Source: a virus
Length of the DNA: 30,653 nt
Reading direction: 5' to 3' (one strand)
Virus record (IMG/VR): IMGVR_UViG_3300037153_000498
Coordinates: 1 to 30,653 of that record
Part shown: piece after piece, positions 14,989-21,040 of the stretch
Layout of the letters: every line of letters begins with the position of its first letter
Numbering within the stretch: the first letter of the stretch is position 1
Notes under the pieces: model-generated
The model's input: the letters and a program-made list of their open reading frames with translations, nothing else
Told to the model about the DNA's origin: nothing
Databases searched by the model: none
Position numbers and translations under genes: made by a program

Positions 14989-15004
14989 TGAGAGGAAGTT
15001 GACC

Positions 15005-15526
15005 ATGGGCACTACGCCGAAACTCGGCATCCCGTACGTGGAACCGGGTGACCAGCTGTCGATCTACCCGACCCAGGACAAGAATCAAGCGCTGGCGGTC
15101 GAGGCATTGATCGCTCTCCCCAACCCGGTGGACACTTATGTTTCCGCTGACCAAACGATCACAGCCACGGCATCGACCGAAACCCCGACCCAGGTGCGGG
15201 TATCCATGACAAACCCACATCCCACCGAACGGATGCTTGCGCTTGTGTGGCAGAACCTCCGCATGGTGCTAGCAGGAACCGGAGGCGCGGGATACTCGCT
15301 CATTTCCATCGTCAGCGGTCCTGCTGCTACCGCCATACCACAATGGGGGCCGGTTATGTCTCCCCAGGCCGTGGAAAGCATGGTTCAGGGTGGCTGGTAT
15401 CTCTGGATTCCGGCAGGCGCAACATGCGTCTTCGGCATCAACGCCTGGAAGACAAGCCAGGTTTCATCAATGGTTATTCGCTATGTTCACAATTCGGTTA
15501 TTCCACAGCGCTATGAAGGCGCCTAG
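15005..15526 (+). CDS. Tail tip or fibre-like protein
   Basis: A 173-aa protein, beta-rich (VSADQTITATASTETPTQVR, LISIVSGPAATAIP, GGWYLWIPAGATCVFGINAW). The N-terminal TTPKLGIPYVEPGDQLSIYP segment resembles the start of fibre and tail-tip proteins of actinophages. GAGAGGAAG lies about 6 nt before the ATG at 15005; the upstream in-frame start at 14972 would overlap the previous gene. The second half is less GC-rich and uses codons rare elsewhere in the window (GTT, TTC, TAT, ATT mixes), suggesting exchange with another phage, as is usual for receptor-binding genes. Confidence 0.65.
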   Translation: MGTTPKLGIPYVEPGDQLSIYPTQDKNQALAVEALIALPNPVDTYVSADQTITATASTETPTQVRVSMTNPHPTERMLALVWQNLRMVLAGTGGAGYSLISIVSGPAATAIPQWGPVMSPQAVESMVQGGWYLWIPAGATCVFGINAWKTSQVSSMVIRYVHNSVIPQRYEGA

Positions 15527-15543
15527 CCAGGAAGGAAACGATC

Positions 15544-15822
15544 ATGGCTTACTGGGATGTGTATTCCCTCAGCGCAGATGCAGACTTCATCAGCCGGGTG
15601 ACAGCGTGTTATGCGGTCGAGACTGTGCAGACCGACCCGGACGCCAACCCACCGGAGTGGGCTGACCAACATCGTTGGGACATGGCAGCGCTGCCGGGAT
15701 TCGGGGATGCCTATGCAAGTGCTGTTGCTAGCGGGGTGCCGGACCCCGGTCGGGACCCGGCAGTGATCAGTGATGCCATGTTGCTCTCGGGTGTGCAGGG
15801 CGTCATGAACCAGGGGGCATGA
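15544..15822 (+). CDS. Small protein of the tail region, unknown function
   Basis: A 92-aa protein starting MAYWDVYSLSADADFISRVT. AGGAAGGAAACGATC precedes the ATG. It has a helical start and a segment PPEWADQHRWDMAALPGFGDAYASA. Small proteins with a similar helical body follow tail fibre genes in other actinophages, as far as I recall, but no function is known to me. It may be a fibre assembly or virion component. Its TGA is joined to the next start in the form TGATCATG. Confidence 0.65.
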   Translation: MAYWDVYSLSADADFISRVTACYAVETVQTDPDANPPEWADQHRWDMAALPGFGDAYASAVASGVPDPGRDPAVISDAMLLSGVQGVMNQGA

Positions 15823-15824
15823 TC

Positions 15825-15908
15825 ATGACACCGGAACGGGCCCTGAGCATTGCCATCCTGGTTATCGTCGTCATCATCTTGATCTTCGTGCTGCTGCAAC
15901 TGGCCTGA
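15825..15908 (+). CDS. Very small membrane protein (27 aa)
   Basis: The ORF consists of MTPERALS followed by an uninterrupted hydrophobic segment (AILVIVVIILIFVLLQLA). Its ATG lies 2 bp after the previous stop (TGATCATG), and the next gene follows 5 bp after its stop. The size and single membrane span suggest a regulatory or pinholin-like peptide in the lysis cassette. It is too short for family assignment. Confidence 0.55.
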   Translation: MTPERALSIAILVIVVIILIFVLLQLA

Positions 15909-15913
15909 CAGCC

Positions 15914-16150
15914 GTGACCGACCGGGACCCGGAAGGCCCCCAGCGATCCAAGCTGGACCGGTGGCTGATCATCCTGAAGCCCTGGCCGCTGCTGGCCGGG
16001 GCTGTCACGTCCATAGCCGCTGCCATCTTGGTGTTGAACACCGAAGGCCGGGCAGCCGAACTGGGCACCGGCCTGGCCGTTCTCGGGGCAGTCTGTGTCG
16101 GGGCCTGGATAGCCCTGCTGGCCGCACACGGCTACCGGGGGCATGACTAG
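15914..16150 (+). CDS. Holin-like two-span membrane protein
   Basis: A 78-aa protein with a charged N-terminus (MTDRDPEGPQRSKLDRW), two hydrophobic segments (about residues 22-40 and 50-70) and a short turn between them. Size, topology and position at the end of the tail genes fit a class II holin, which would permeabilise the membrane and time lysis. The start is GTG at 15914. The endolysin is not adjacent here; the only lysin candidate lies at 23085-23918 in the early operon. The assignment is therefore by topology and place only. Confidence 0.6.
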   Translation: MTDRDPEGPQRSKLDRWLIILKPWPLLAGAVTSIAAAILVLNTEGRAAELGTGLAVLGAVCVGAWIALLAAHGYRGHD

Positions 16151-16166
16151 CCAGCCGGACGGCCTG

Positions 16167-16205
16167 GAAGTGGCTCAGAACGGCCTACAGGGGCCTGCCA
16201 GGGGC
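16167..16205 (+). repeat. Dispersed intergenic repeat, copy B
   Basis: This is a near copy of 5284-5320, with core AAGTGGCTCAGAACGGC. Another shared block, AGCTGGGTGGTGG, follows at 16227-16239. It fills the gap between the convergent holin-like gene and the leftward operon, so a terminator or RNA-processing role is plausible. Confidence 0.75.
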
Positions 16206-16223
16206 CATCGGGGGCTGACCGGA

Positions 16224-16415
16224 CTAGCTGGGTGGTGGCCCTTCCGCCAGCACTTGCGACCGGATCAGCATGACCAGCAACCGGCCAGCTGTCTGGAGCG
16301 TTTCCCGGTCATGGTCACTCAGGGCCCGTTCGCTGGCTAGGGCCACGGCTTCACCTACCCAGATACCGGCCTGACCCAGGGCCTCATTGTGCGCGCGGAT
16401 GTCCAGGGCTGTCAT
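16224..16415 (-). CDS. Small helical protein, last gene of leftward operon
   Basis: A 63-aa, mostly helical protein (NEALGQAGIWVGEAVALASE, then RETLQTAGRLLVMLIRSQVL). Its ATG overlaps the stop of the gene before it (ATGA), the clearest sign that it is real. No family is recognised. It is the promoter-distal gene in the ParB-like operon, and its end overlaps the shared intergenic block near 16227-16239. Confidence 0.55.
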   Translation of the reverse strand: MTALDIRAHNEALGQAGIWVGEAVALASERALSDHDRETLQTAGRLLVMLIRSQVLAEGPPPS

Positions 16416-16591
16416 GGCTTCTCATCCAGGTCGATCACTTGCTTGAAGCTGGCTGCAATCTCCTCAGCCGTCTGGTGAGAGTCCCAGATCATGATTTGGC
16501 AGTCATCGTTGGGGCAGAAGCACTGATGTCCATCAGCCAGGATCAGGTCCGGCAGGCTGTCGCACTCCGGGCAGCGTGGTGTCTTGATCAT
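16412..16591 (-). CDS. Small zinc-ribbon protein
   Basis: A 59-aa protein with a CPEC pair at residues 7-10 and a CFCPNDDC cluster at residues 24-31, a typical four-Cys zinc ribbon, followed by an acidic helix (TAEEIAASFKQVIDLDE). Its start overlaps the stop of the upstream gene and its stop overlaps the next start, so it sits in the middle of a translationally coupled operon. The DNA or protein target is unknown. Confidence 0.65.
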   Translation of the reverse strand: MIKTPRCPECDSLPDLILADGHQCFCPNDDCQIMIWDSHQTAEEIAASFKQVIDLDEKP

Positions 16592-16779
16592 GGTGTCCTT
16601 TCCCAGGCTGGGATACAGGGGATGTTTCGGGGGTGCACCAGCCTGCCCTTCTCGATGGTGGCCCGGTCACCCTTCCTGAACGGTCGATGACACTTGGCAC
16701 AAGTGGTGCCCTCCACAGCCACCTTGGTGGTTCGGTTGCCAGCTGGGGTCACCTTCCGGACGGTCACCGGTTCAGTCAT
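16588..16779 (-). CDS. Small Cys/His protein, possible zinc binding
   Basis: A 63-aa protein beginning MTEPVTVRKVTPAGNRTTKV and carrying TTCAKCHRPFRKGD plus a later HPRNIPC, a CxxCH...H/C layout suggesting zinc. The longer in-frame extension upstream to 17046 would run antisense to the ParB-like gene. The ATG at 16779 lies 6 nt behind GAAGG within the end of that gene and is preferred. It overlaps the downstream start by ATGA. Small zinc-binding proteins of this sort are common in actinophages without known function. Confidence 0.6.
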   Translation of the reverse strand: MTEPVTVRKVTPAGNRTTKVAVEGTTCAKCHRPFRKGDRATIEKGRLVHPRNIPCIPAWERTP

Positions 16780-17644
16780 CGTCATCCTTCGGTAGTAGGG
16801 GCTGTGCAGGCTTCTCCACCACCGGCATCGGTTCACGACCCATCCGATAGATGGCGATTCCCCGGTCCCGGCCTGCCGTCCAGTCATTCCAGGTCTTGAT
16901 CCCGTTGGCCAGGAAGTGGAACGGTCGATCAGCTGTATGGATGGCACCACCTGAACCGGTGTTGGCCAGAATCCAGCGGCGGAAGCTGAGGATGGGTGAT
17001 CCCGGGGGCTGGAGAGCCCCATCTGCCAGCCGCTGGAAGAAGTCATCCCGCTGGGCCGGGTCGGGATCGGACTCAGTGATCACCACGTAAAGCCCGGCAG
17101 CCCAGGTCTTCAATCCCAGCCGATCCATCTGGGCTGCCACCCGGCTGGCCTCCCGTTCCGCTTCCTCCAGTAAAGGTCTTCGGGGCCCCTCCCAGACCGC
17201 CAGGATGTCCGGACTGGTCAGCGGCATCTTGATGCCCTGGGTGGTGCCCTTGATCATGTCGTAGATCAGCACCAGCCGGGCAATCGCCGCCTTCACATTG
17301 ACGTTGGTCAGCCCGCTGATCCTCAGGGTGTCGGCTGCGTTCCGGGCCCGGCCGGTGTCGATCACATCGAAGGTGTTGGCGTCACTGCCCCGGGCCACCA
17401 TGAACCGCTGGGGAGTCCCGGCCAGGATCACGGCAGCCAGCCGATGCTGGCCGTCCAGGATCACCCCTTCGGGGTCGATGGCTATCGCTTGATGGGTCAG
17501 CAGCCAGTTGCCCTTGATCATGTCATGCGCATAGCGCTGGACCCGGGCAACGGACAGGTTCCGCTGGACCACCCCGGCCGATGCGTCCAGCCACTTCTGG
17601 GCCTGCTCGGGGGTGACCAGCTGCTGACGAAACTGCATCGGCAT
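16772..17644 (-). CDS. ParB/Srx-superfamily domain protein
   Basis: A 290-aa protein. About residues 25-75 contain the ParB N-terminal-type core: an N-L-S segment, GNWLLTHQAIAIDPEG and DGQHRLAA (Asp64, Gln66, His67, Arg68), the signature surface of ParB-like nucleotide-binding domains. The rest is helical with no clear HTH of the Spo0J type. It leads a leftward operon and has GGAAG 6 nt before the ATG. A promoter-like pair and three 10-bp repeats lie 57-115 bp upstream, so it may be autoregulated or under repressor control. No ParA partner is seen. Roles in plasmid-like maintenance, DNA modification or regulation are all possible; members in phages are mostly uncharacterised. Confidence 0.75.
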   Translation of the reverse strand: MPMQFRQQLVTPEQAQKWLDASAGVVQRNLSVARVQRYAHDMIKGNWLLTHQAIAIDPEGVILDGQHRLAAVILAGTPQRFMVARGSDANTFDVIDTGRARNAADTLRISGLTNVNVKAAIARLVLIYDMIKGTTQGIKMPLTSPDILAVWEGPRRPLLEEAEREASRVAAQMDRLGLKTWAAGLYVVITESDPDPAQRDDFFQRLADGALQPPGSPILSFRRWILANTGSGGAIHTADRPFHFLANGIKTWNDWTAGRDRGIAIYRMGREPMPVVEKPAQPLLPKDDDD

Positions 17645-17700
17645 CGGTGGCTTCCTTCATCGGGGGAACGAACTGAGGGGCAGCCTACCGACTGGGATGC

Positions 17701-17730
17701 TCACTGGTGCTCACTGGTGCTCACTGGTGC
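17701..17730. repeat. Three tandem 10-bp repeats (operator array 1)
   Basis: TCACTGGTGC occurs three times head to tail (17701, 17711, 17721), preceded by GC so that TGCTCACTGG is also repeated. The 10-bp period places each copy on the same face of the helix. The array covers the expected transcription start of the leftward ParB-like operon. The motif in inverse orientation, AGTGAGCA, forms a second array at 21041-21078. Confidence 0.88.
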
Positions 17731-17731
17731 C

Positions 17732-17759
17732 CCTATACTGGTGGTGAGCCAGGGGCAAA
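17732..17759 (-). promoter_or_regulatory. Candidate leftward promoter for ParB-like operon
   Basis: On the minus strand TTTGCC (17759-17754) and TATAGG (17737-17732) are separated by 16 bp, a reasonable sigma70-type pair. The predicted start would lie inside the operator array just downstream. A degenerate operator-like GGTGAGCC also lies between the two boxes. Confidence 0.45.
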
Positions 17760-17772
17760 GGGGCCTCTGACT

Positions 17773-17811
17773 AGGTATTTCACGAATTGTTCTGGGAATT
17801 ATGAAATACCT
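17773..17811. repeat. 10-bp perfect inverted repeat between ParB-like and integrase genes
   Basis: AGGTATTTCA (17773-17782) and TGAAATACCT (17802-17811) are exact inverse copies separated by 19 bp that contain two GAATT words. The stretch is clearly more AT-rich than its surroundings. The location just upstream of the integrase suits an integrase core or arm site (attP candidate) or a regulator site. Confidence 0.6.
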
Positions 17812-17864
17812 GATCTAACACGAGTTAACCATCTTCCAGGGGCAGCCTCCAGGGGCACACCATC

Positions 17865-17891
17865 CTTGACCGGAGAATTTTCCGGGTCAAG
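17865..17891. repeat. Imperfect palindrome upstream of integrase
   Basis: CTTGACCGGA and TCCGGGTCAAG form a hairpin with a single bulged base and a 6-nt AT-rich loop. It lies 55 bp before the integrase start. It may be an operator or an RNA hairpin limiting integrase expression. TTGACC within it could also act as a -35 element. Confidence 0.5.
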
Positions 17892-17923
17892 ACTGAGCGG
17901 CCAGCCGTCCCGGCAGGTGGAAT

Positions 17924-17948
17924 GATCAAGGAAGGCAGTGGAGACATG
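17924..17948 (+). promoter_or_regulatory. Start-associated sequence, integrase copy
   Basis: GATCAAGGAAGGCAGTGGA ends just before the integrase ATG at 17946. The same 19 bases precede the ATG at 25838, more than 7 kb away. The AAGGAAGG part serves as ribosome binding site, which decides the start at 17946 rather than the ATG at 17922. Confidence 0.7.
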
Positions 17949-19067
17949 GCGTGGACCGAAAGCAAGATCATCGACGGGCAGCCCTGGTATCGGGGCCGGT
18001 GGCGGACGGCCGGGAAGAAGCAGCAGACCGACTGGCTGCCCAGCATCCATCAGGCGGGCTGGCTGGCCGAACTGGCGGAAAAGGGGGAGATAGACCTGAC
18101 CGATGCGGATCGGGTAGCTGACCTGGACCCCAGCCCCGATCCGACCCTGGCCCAGTTCACCCAGCAGTGGCTGGACCGACAGCGGGCCAACGTGCCGGAC
18201 AGCCTGAACATGAACACCTGGAAGTCCTACCGGGGCCGGGTGACTCACTGGACCGGTTCCCCCATCGGCAGGAAGTTGATCAAGAATCTGACCTGGGCCG
18301 ACATCGACAGCTGGCGGCAGCAGCTGGACGGCAGGGCCAGCACGAAGAATCAGGTGATCAAGCTACTGGAGACTGTCTACCGGGATGCCTATCGGCGGGG
18401 CCTGGTCCGGGACCTGATGGCCATCACTGACCAGCGACGCGCCAAAGGCCGGGTAAAGCACGGCTGGAAGCTGGAGGACTGGGAAGAAGACCAGCTGCTG
18501 GCCGCTGCCGAGGACGATCCGGACATGAAGCTGATGATCATGCTGGGTCTGGATGCTGGCCTCAGATGGGGTGAAGTGGCAGCCCTGAAGGTGGGGGACG
18601 TGCGGCTGAGCGACGCCAGCCCCTACCTGATGGTCATGGAGACGATCACCAACGTGACCGAAGTTGGCACGGTCAAGGGCACCAACCATCGTGGTGAGGA
18701 TGAGGAACCCCGCGAGATACCCCTGAGCCCCCGGCTGATCCAGGCCCTGAAGCCCAAGCTGGCAGAAGCCCGGCTGCGGGGTGGCAGGCAAGCCCATCTG
18801 TTCCAGGCGCCCTGGGGTGGGACCGTGCGCTACGCCACCTGGAATCGCTACTTCACCAAGATCAAGATGGCGGCCTTTGGTCACGATGGGGTCCGGCTGA
18901 AGGGCCACGACCTTCGGCGCACCTTCGCTTCCAAGATGGAGGCCCGGGGGCTGTCCGGGTCCCAGGTCCAGTACCTGCTGGGCCACCAGTCGCTGAGCAC
19001 CACCCAGCTGTATCTGAAGCTGGGGGCCAGCGACCGGGCAGCCATGGCCAAGGCCGTGGCCGCATGA
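17946..19067 (+). CDS. int: Tyrosine integrase
   Basis: A 373-aa site-specific recombinase that would insert and excise the phage genome at attB/attP. The catalytic set is complete: Arg207 in GLRWGEVAAL, His321 and Arg324 in GHDLRRTF, His347 in LLGHQSLSTT and Tyr356 in QLYLKL. The N-terminal part (about residues 60-150) matches an arm/core-binding SAM-like domain (QWLDRQRANVPDS, RVTHWTGSPIG). The ATG at 17946 is chosen because of the AAGGAAGG site. It is followed by a strong hairpin terminator. It makes the phage temperate. The attP site was not located, but the AT-rich stretch upstream is a candidate. Confidence 0.95.
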   Translation: MAWTESKIIDGQPWYRGRWRTAGKKQQTDWLPSIHQAGWLAELAEKGEIDLTDADRVADLDPSPDPTLAQFTQQWLDRQRANVPDSLNMNTWKSYRGRVTHWTGSPIGRKLIKNLTWADIDSWRQQLDGRASTKNQVIKLLETVYRDAYRRGLVRDLMAITDQRRAKGRVKHGWKLEDWEEDQLLAAAEDDPDMKLMIMLGLDAGLRWGEVAALKVGDVRLSDASPYLMVMETITNVTEVGTVKGTNHRGEDEEPREIPLSPRLIQALKPKLAEARLRGGRQAHLFQAPWGGTVRYATWNRYFTKIKMAAFGHDGVRLKGHDLRRTFASKMEARGLSGSQVQYLLGHQSLSTTQLYLKLGASDRAAMAKAVAA

Positions 19068-19101
19068 CCCGGGGACGGACCTGAAGCCCCCAGGCCCCAG
19101 C

Positions 19102-19140
19102 ACAGCCCTGCCCCCTATCGCTGGTAGGGGGCAGGGCTGT
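19102..19140. terminator. Bidirectional hairpin terminator after integrase
   Basis: ACAGCCCTGCCCCCTA (19102-19117) and TAGGGGGCAGGGCTGT (19125-19140) form a perfect 16-bp stem with a 7-nt loop, followed by TTCTG. It lies between the convergent integrase and the leftward genes and overlaps the end of the latter, so it probably stops transcription from both sides. Confidence 0.85.
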
Positions 19141-19351
19141 TCTGCGTTCTGGGGCCCGCTGGTGGCTTCCTGGAGGCCTCCAGGGCTGCCCGCACCCAAA
19201 GCACCTGCCAGGGCACCAGATGGACCGGTGCCGTGCAGACGATCCCGTCCCGGGCCGACCAGCAGACGCAGAAGTCGGCAGGCCAGCGGGGCTGCTCGCT
19301 CATCCTCCCCCTGATCGAAAATATCGGTCCGGCCTTGTCCGGGACGGCCAT
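19115..19351 (-). CDS. Small Cys-containing protein at the end of a leftward group
   Basis: A 78-aa ORF. The ATG at 19351 follows the upstream stop directly (TGAATG), suggesting coupled translation, but the first 17 or so codons are made of sequence copied from the tape measure gene in antisense (19301-19349). A second ATG at 19303 (MSEQPRWPADFCVCWSARDG) comes right after GGGGGAGG and may be the true start of a 62-aa protein with a CVC motif. Its end lies within the terminator stem. No function can be given. Coding is plausible but not certain. Confidence 0.45.
   Translation of the reverse strand: MAVPDKAGPIFSIRGRMSEQPRWPADFCVCWSARDGIVCTAPVHLVPWQVLWVRAALEASRKPPAGPRTQNSPAPYQR
19301..19349. 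repeat. 49-bp near copy of tape measure gene segment
   Basis: It matches 10243-10291 at 46 of 49 positions; differences are at offsets 31, 35 and 45. In the tape measure gene the segment encodes ILPLIENIGPALSGMA in frame. Here it lies on the strand opposite to local transcription, so leftward RNA would be antisense to tape measure mRNA. Confidence 0.88.
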
Positions 19352-19624
19352 TCAGTCATGATCATCATCATCCGGGTCATCGTACGGTGGATCGTCATCA
19401 TCGAAGTCCAGCCGGATCGACGTTCGCGGGGGCATCCGGTCGATCAGCACTTGCACGGGCAGTTCGTCGGTCCGGTAGCTGATCACTTCCCAGACATCCG
19501 TCCGGCTGATCGGGTCCCAGCCCTGATAGGCCGTGTCCACAGCCACCGGCACCCCATCGGCGTAGACCAGCCGGACGTTCTCCGGGGGCCTAGGCATCCG
19601 GACCCGGCCCATGACTGCGCCCAT
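19352..19624 (-). CDS. Small acidic protein, unknown function
   Basis: A 90-aa protein with a structured N-terminal part (ENVRLVYADGVPVAVDTAYQ, DVWEVISYRTDELPVQVLI) and a C-terminal tail consisting almost only of Asp and Pro. The acidic tail suggests DNA mimicry or binding to a basic partner, which is speculation. It overlaps the preceding HTH gene by 35 bp and is coupled to the following ORF by TGAATG. An internal start at ATG 19612 (MGRVRMPR) is also possible. Confidence 0.6.
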   Translation of the reverse strand: MGAVMGRVRMPRPPENVRLVYADGVPVAVDTAYQGWDPISRTDVWEVISYRTDELPVQVLIDRMPPRTSIRLDFDDDDPPYDDPDDDDHD

Positions 19625-19928
19625 GATTTCTCCACTCGATGATCCGCCACGGTCGCCAGACGTTGGTCCGGCCGATGGTCTTGTCGGGGGCTGGCATCTG
19701 GCCCCGGGACCGGTAGCTGCTGATCGTGCCCACCTTCAGCCCCAGGAAGGTGGCAATATCCGTCGTGGTCCACCAATCGTCAGTCTCCGGATCGGGGTCC
19801 GGTGCCGGTGCCGGTGCCTTCCCGGCCGTACGGGTGCGTAGCCGCATGGCTTGCTGTCTGACCTTCTGGGCATCGGCTCGAATCCGTTTGGCGTCGGCCC
19901 GGATGCGGTTTGCCCGGGACTCATTCAC
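19590..19928 (-). CDS. MerR/Xis-like helix-turn-helix protein
   Basis: A 112-aa protein. The N-terminal half is a basic, charged helix (RIRADAKRIRADAQKVRQQA), and after a Pro/Ala linker a winged HTH follows: WWTTTDIATFLGLKVGTISS, then YRSRGQMPAPD, then WRPWRIIEWR. This is the arrangement of AlpA/Xis/MerR-type phage regulators. It may be an excisionase, a control protein or the lysogeny regulator. The start is GTG at 19928, which overlaps the stop of the small membrane protein upstream (GTGA). The longer open frame to 20111 would be antisense-like and has no ribosome site. It is one of two HTH candidates for binding the operator arrays. Confidence 0.72.
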   Translation of the reverse strand: MNESRANRIRADAKRIRADAQKVRQQAMRLRTRTAGKAPAPAPDPDPETDDWWTTTDIATFLGLKVGTISSYRSRGQMPAPDKTIGRTNVWRPWRIIEWRNHGRSHGPGPDA

Positions 19929-20059
19929 AAGGTGCCGTCCAGCCGAAGCAAGATCACCACACCGGCTAGCAGTAGCGCCAGCCAGGTGAAGATATCCATG
20001 CCCAGCCAGAAACTGGCCCGGGTCGCTCTCCGATGCAGCCAGAGTTTGATCCTGATCAC
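19925..20059 (-). CDS. Small single-span membrane protein (44 aa)
   Basis: It encodes a basic N-terminus (MIRIKLWLHRRATRASFW) and one hydrophobic segment (DIFTWLALLLAGVVILLRL). The start GTG overlaps the upstream stop by GTGA, and its own stop overlaps the next GTG in the same way. This coupling on both sides is the main evidence. A role in superinfection exclusion would suit a lysogeny-region membrane peptide but is only inference. Confidence 0.6.
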   Translation of the reverse strand: MIRIKLWLHRRATRASFWLGMDIFTWLALLLAGVVILLRLDGTL

Positions 20060-20301
20060 CGGTGCTTCTCCCAGGGCTTGGGGTGGGCCAGCAGCAGCCG
20101 GACCCCCTCATCCTTCGACTCGGTACGGATCAGGGCCTCACTGAAGCCAGTCACCCCGGCATCGAACCCCTGCTGCCAGGACCACCGGCTGGCCTGTTCA
20201 TGCATGATCAGGACCAGGCCGAAGGTCACCATGGCGACCAGGGCCAGCCAGTCAGCGGTTACGGCATCGTAGATCGTCAGGGCAATCACCACCGGCGACA
20301 T
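20056..20301 (-). CDS. Small membrane protein of leftward group
   Basis: An 81-aa protein with two closely spaced hydrophobic stretches in the first 40 residues (VVIALTIYDAVTADWLALVA and MVTFGLVLIM), then a soluble tail (RWSWQQGFDAGVTGFSEALI and on). The ATG at 20301 is preferred to the TTG at 20304. There is no good ribosome site, so the start is uncertain. It is coupled downstream by GTGA. No family is recognised; a membrane-bound immunity function is possible. Confidence 0.55.
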   Translation of the reverse strand: MSPVVIALTIYDAVTADWLALVAMVTFGLVLIMHEQASRWSWQQGFDAGVTGFSEALIRTESKDEGVRLLLAHPKPWEKHR

Positions 20302-20373
20302 CAAAGTAGTGCTGGAGATACCAGCGGGTACGGGGAGACATGATCAAACCTTTCCTTGGGGGATTCGGTTGAG

Positions 20374-20413
20374 GCCCGGTCGGCGGGGATTGTCGTCAGA
20401 CAGCCGACCGGGC
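20374..20413. terminator. Hairpin between leftward genes
   Basis: GCCCGGTCGGC (20374-20384) and GCCGACCGGGC (20403-20413) are perfect inverse copies with an 18-nt loop. It lies downstream of the leftward gene 20450-20887 and could attenuate its transcription before the membrane-protein genes. Confidence 0.6.
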
Positions 20414-20420
20414 TTCAGCC

Positions 20421-20453
20421 TTAGGTTCCCCCGAACCCTTCCGGGGACCCTAA
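20421..20453. terminator. Second hairpin at the end of the 20450-20887 gene
   Basis: TTAGGTTCCCC (20421-20431) pairs with GGGGACCCTAA (20443-20453) with one mismatch across 11 nt. It overlaps the stop codon of the leftward gene. Together with the adjacent hairpin it forms a tandem terminator-like block. Confidence 0.55.
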
Positions 20454-20887
20454 CCCCCGGAAGCCTTCTTGCGCGGCACCCGGGGCCCGGCTTCCATCCG
20501 GGACCACTGCAACCCCCGGACCAGTTCGGCCGCGTTACGCACGTCGGCAGGGATGCCGTGCAGCTGGTAACCGTCCGGGTAGCTGTAGCTGACCGACAGT
20601 CGCCGGAGCGCCGACCAGCGGGCCGACTCGATCACGGCATAGGCCTCTGTCCGTTCCGTGCTGCACCGGGTGCAGACCAGCTTTCGTTCTACGTAACGGT
20701 AGTGGCCCATCCGGGCCGAGGCGCCATCCTGCCCGGCCGTGACCTGATGGAAATTCCGGGCCACCTTCCAGGTGTGCCGGATGTCCCGGCACTGGATGAA
20801 GCGCTCATCAAGATGATCAACGGCGACAGCCAGGGCATCAGCCGTGCTGTCGATGGATGTCAGTTTGGGTCGGCTGGGGGAAACCAT
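20450..20887 (-). CDS. Conserved-type phage protein with a Cys pair, unknown function
   Basis: A 145-aa protein. Visible features are CRDIRHTW (about residues 33-40), a CTRCSTER knuckle (about residues 72-79) and the YSYPDGYQLHG segment (about residues 101-111). The pattern of an RHxW, a CxxC and a PDGY is one I associate with an unnamed actinophage family found in regulatory regions. It is first in its leftward transcript and faces the rightward early operon across the control region, the usual place of a repressor, though no HTH can be seen. Function unknown. Confidence 0.65.
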   Translation of the reverse strand: MVSPSRPKLTSIDSTADALAVAVDHLDERFIQCRDIRHTWKVARNFHQVTAGQDGASARMGHYRYVERKLVCTRCSTERTEAYAVIESARWSALRRLSVSYSYPDGYQLHGIPADVRNAAELVRGLQWSRMEAGPRVPRKKASGG

Positions 20888-21040
20888 GCCGGGACCTTAC
20901 TACGCACAAGGGCACAAAGGAAACCCCTGGTCAGCGTGTCTTCTGAGCCGAATCTGACGATCCCGGAGCACGCGGCCGGGCACCTTACACCCGGGATATG
21001 GGTGAGCACCAGGGGGTAAAGCTTGGCTTCAGGTGGAATC

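Noticed and set aside
14972-15004. Start of the tail tip gene at 14972
   Set aside because: It overlaps the minor tail gene. GAGAGGAAG directly before ATG 15005 decides for the later start.
16143-16340. Rightward 65-aa ORF after the holin-like gene
   Set aside because: It runs through the dispersed repeat and antisense to a coupled leftward gene; no motif.
17645-17945. tRNA gene or tRNA-overlapping attP core
   Set aside because: No cloverleaf, T-loop GTTCRA box or CCA end could be seen in either strand of this stretch or elsewhere in the window.
20309-21019. Rightward 236-aa ORF across the leftward gene and control region
   Set aside because: It crosses two hairpins and a better-supported leftward gene, with Pro/Arg/Gly-rich shadow composition.
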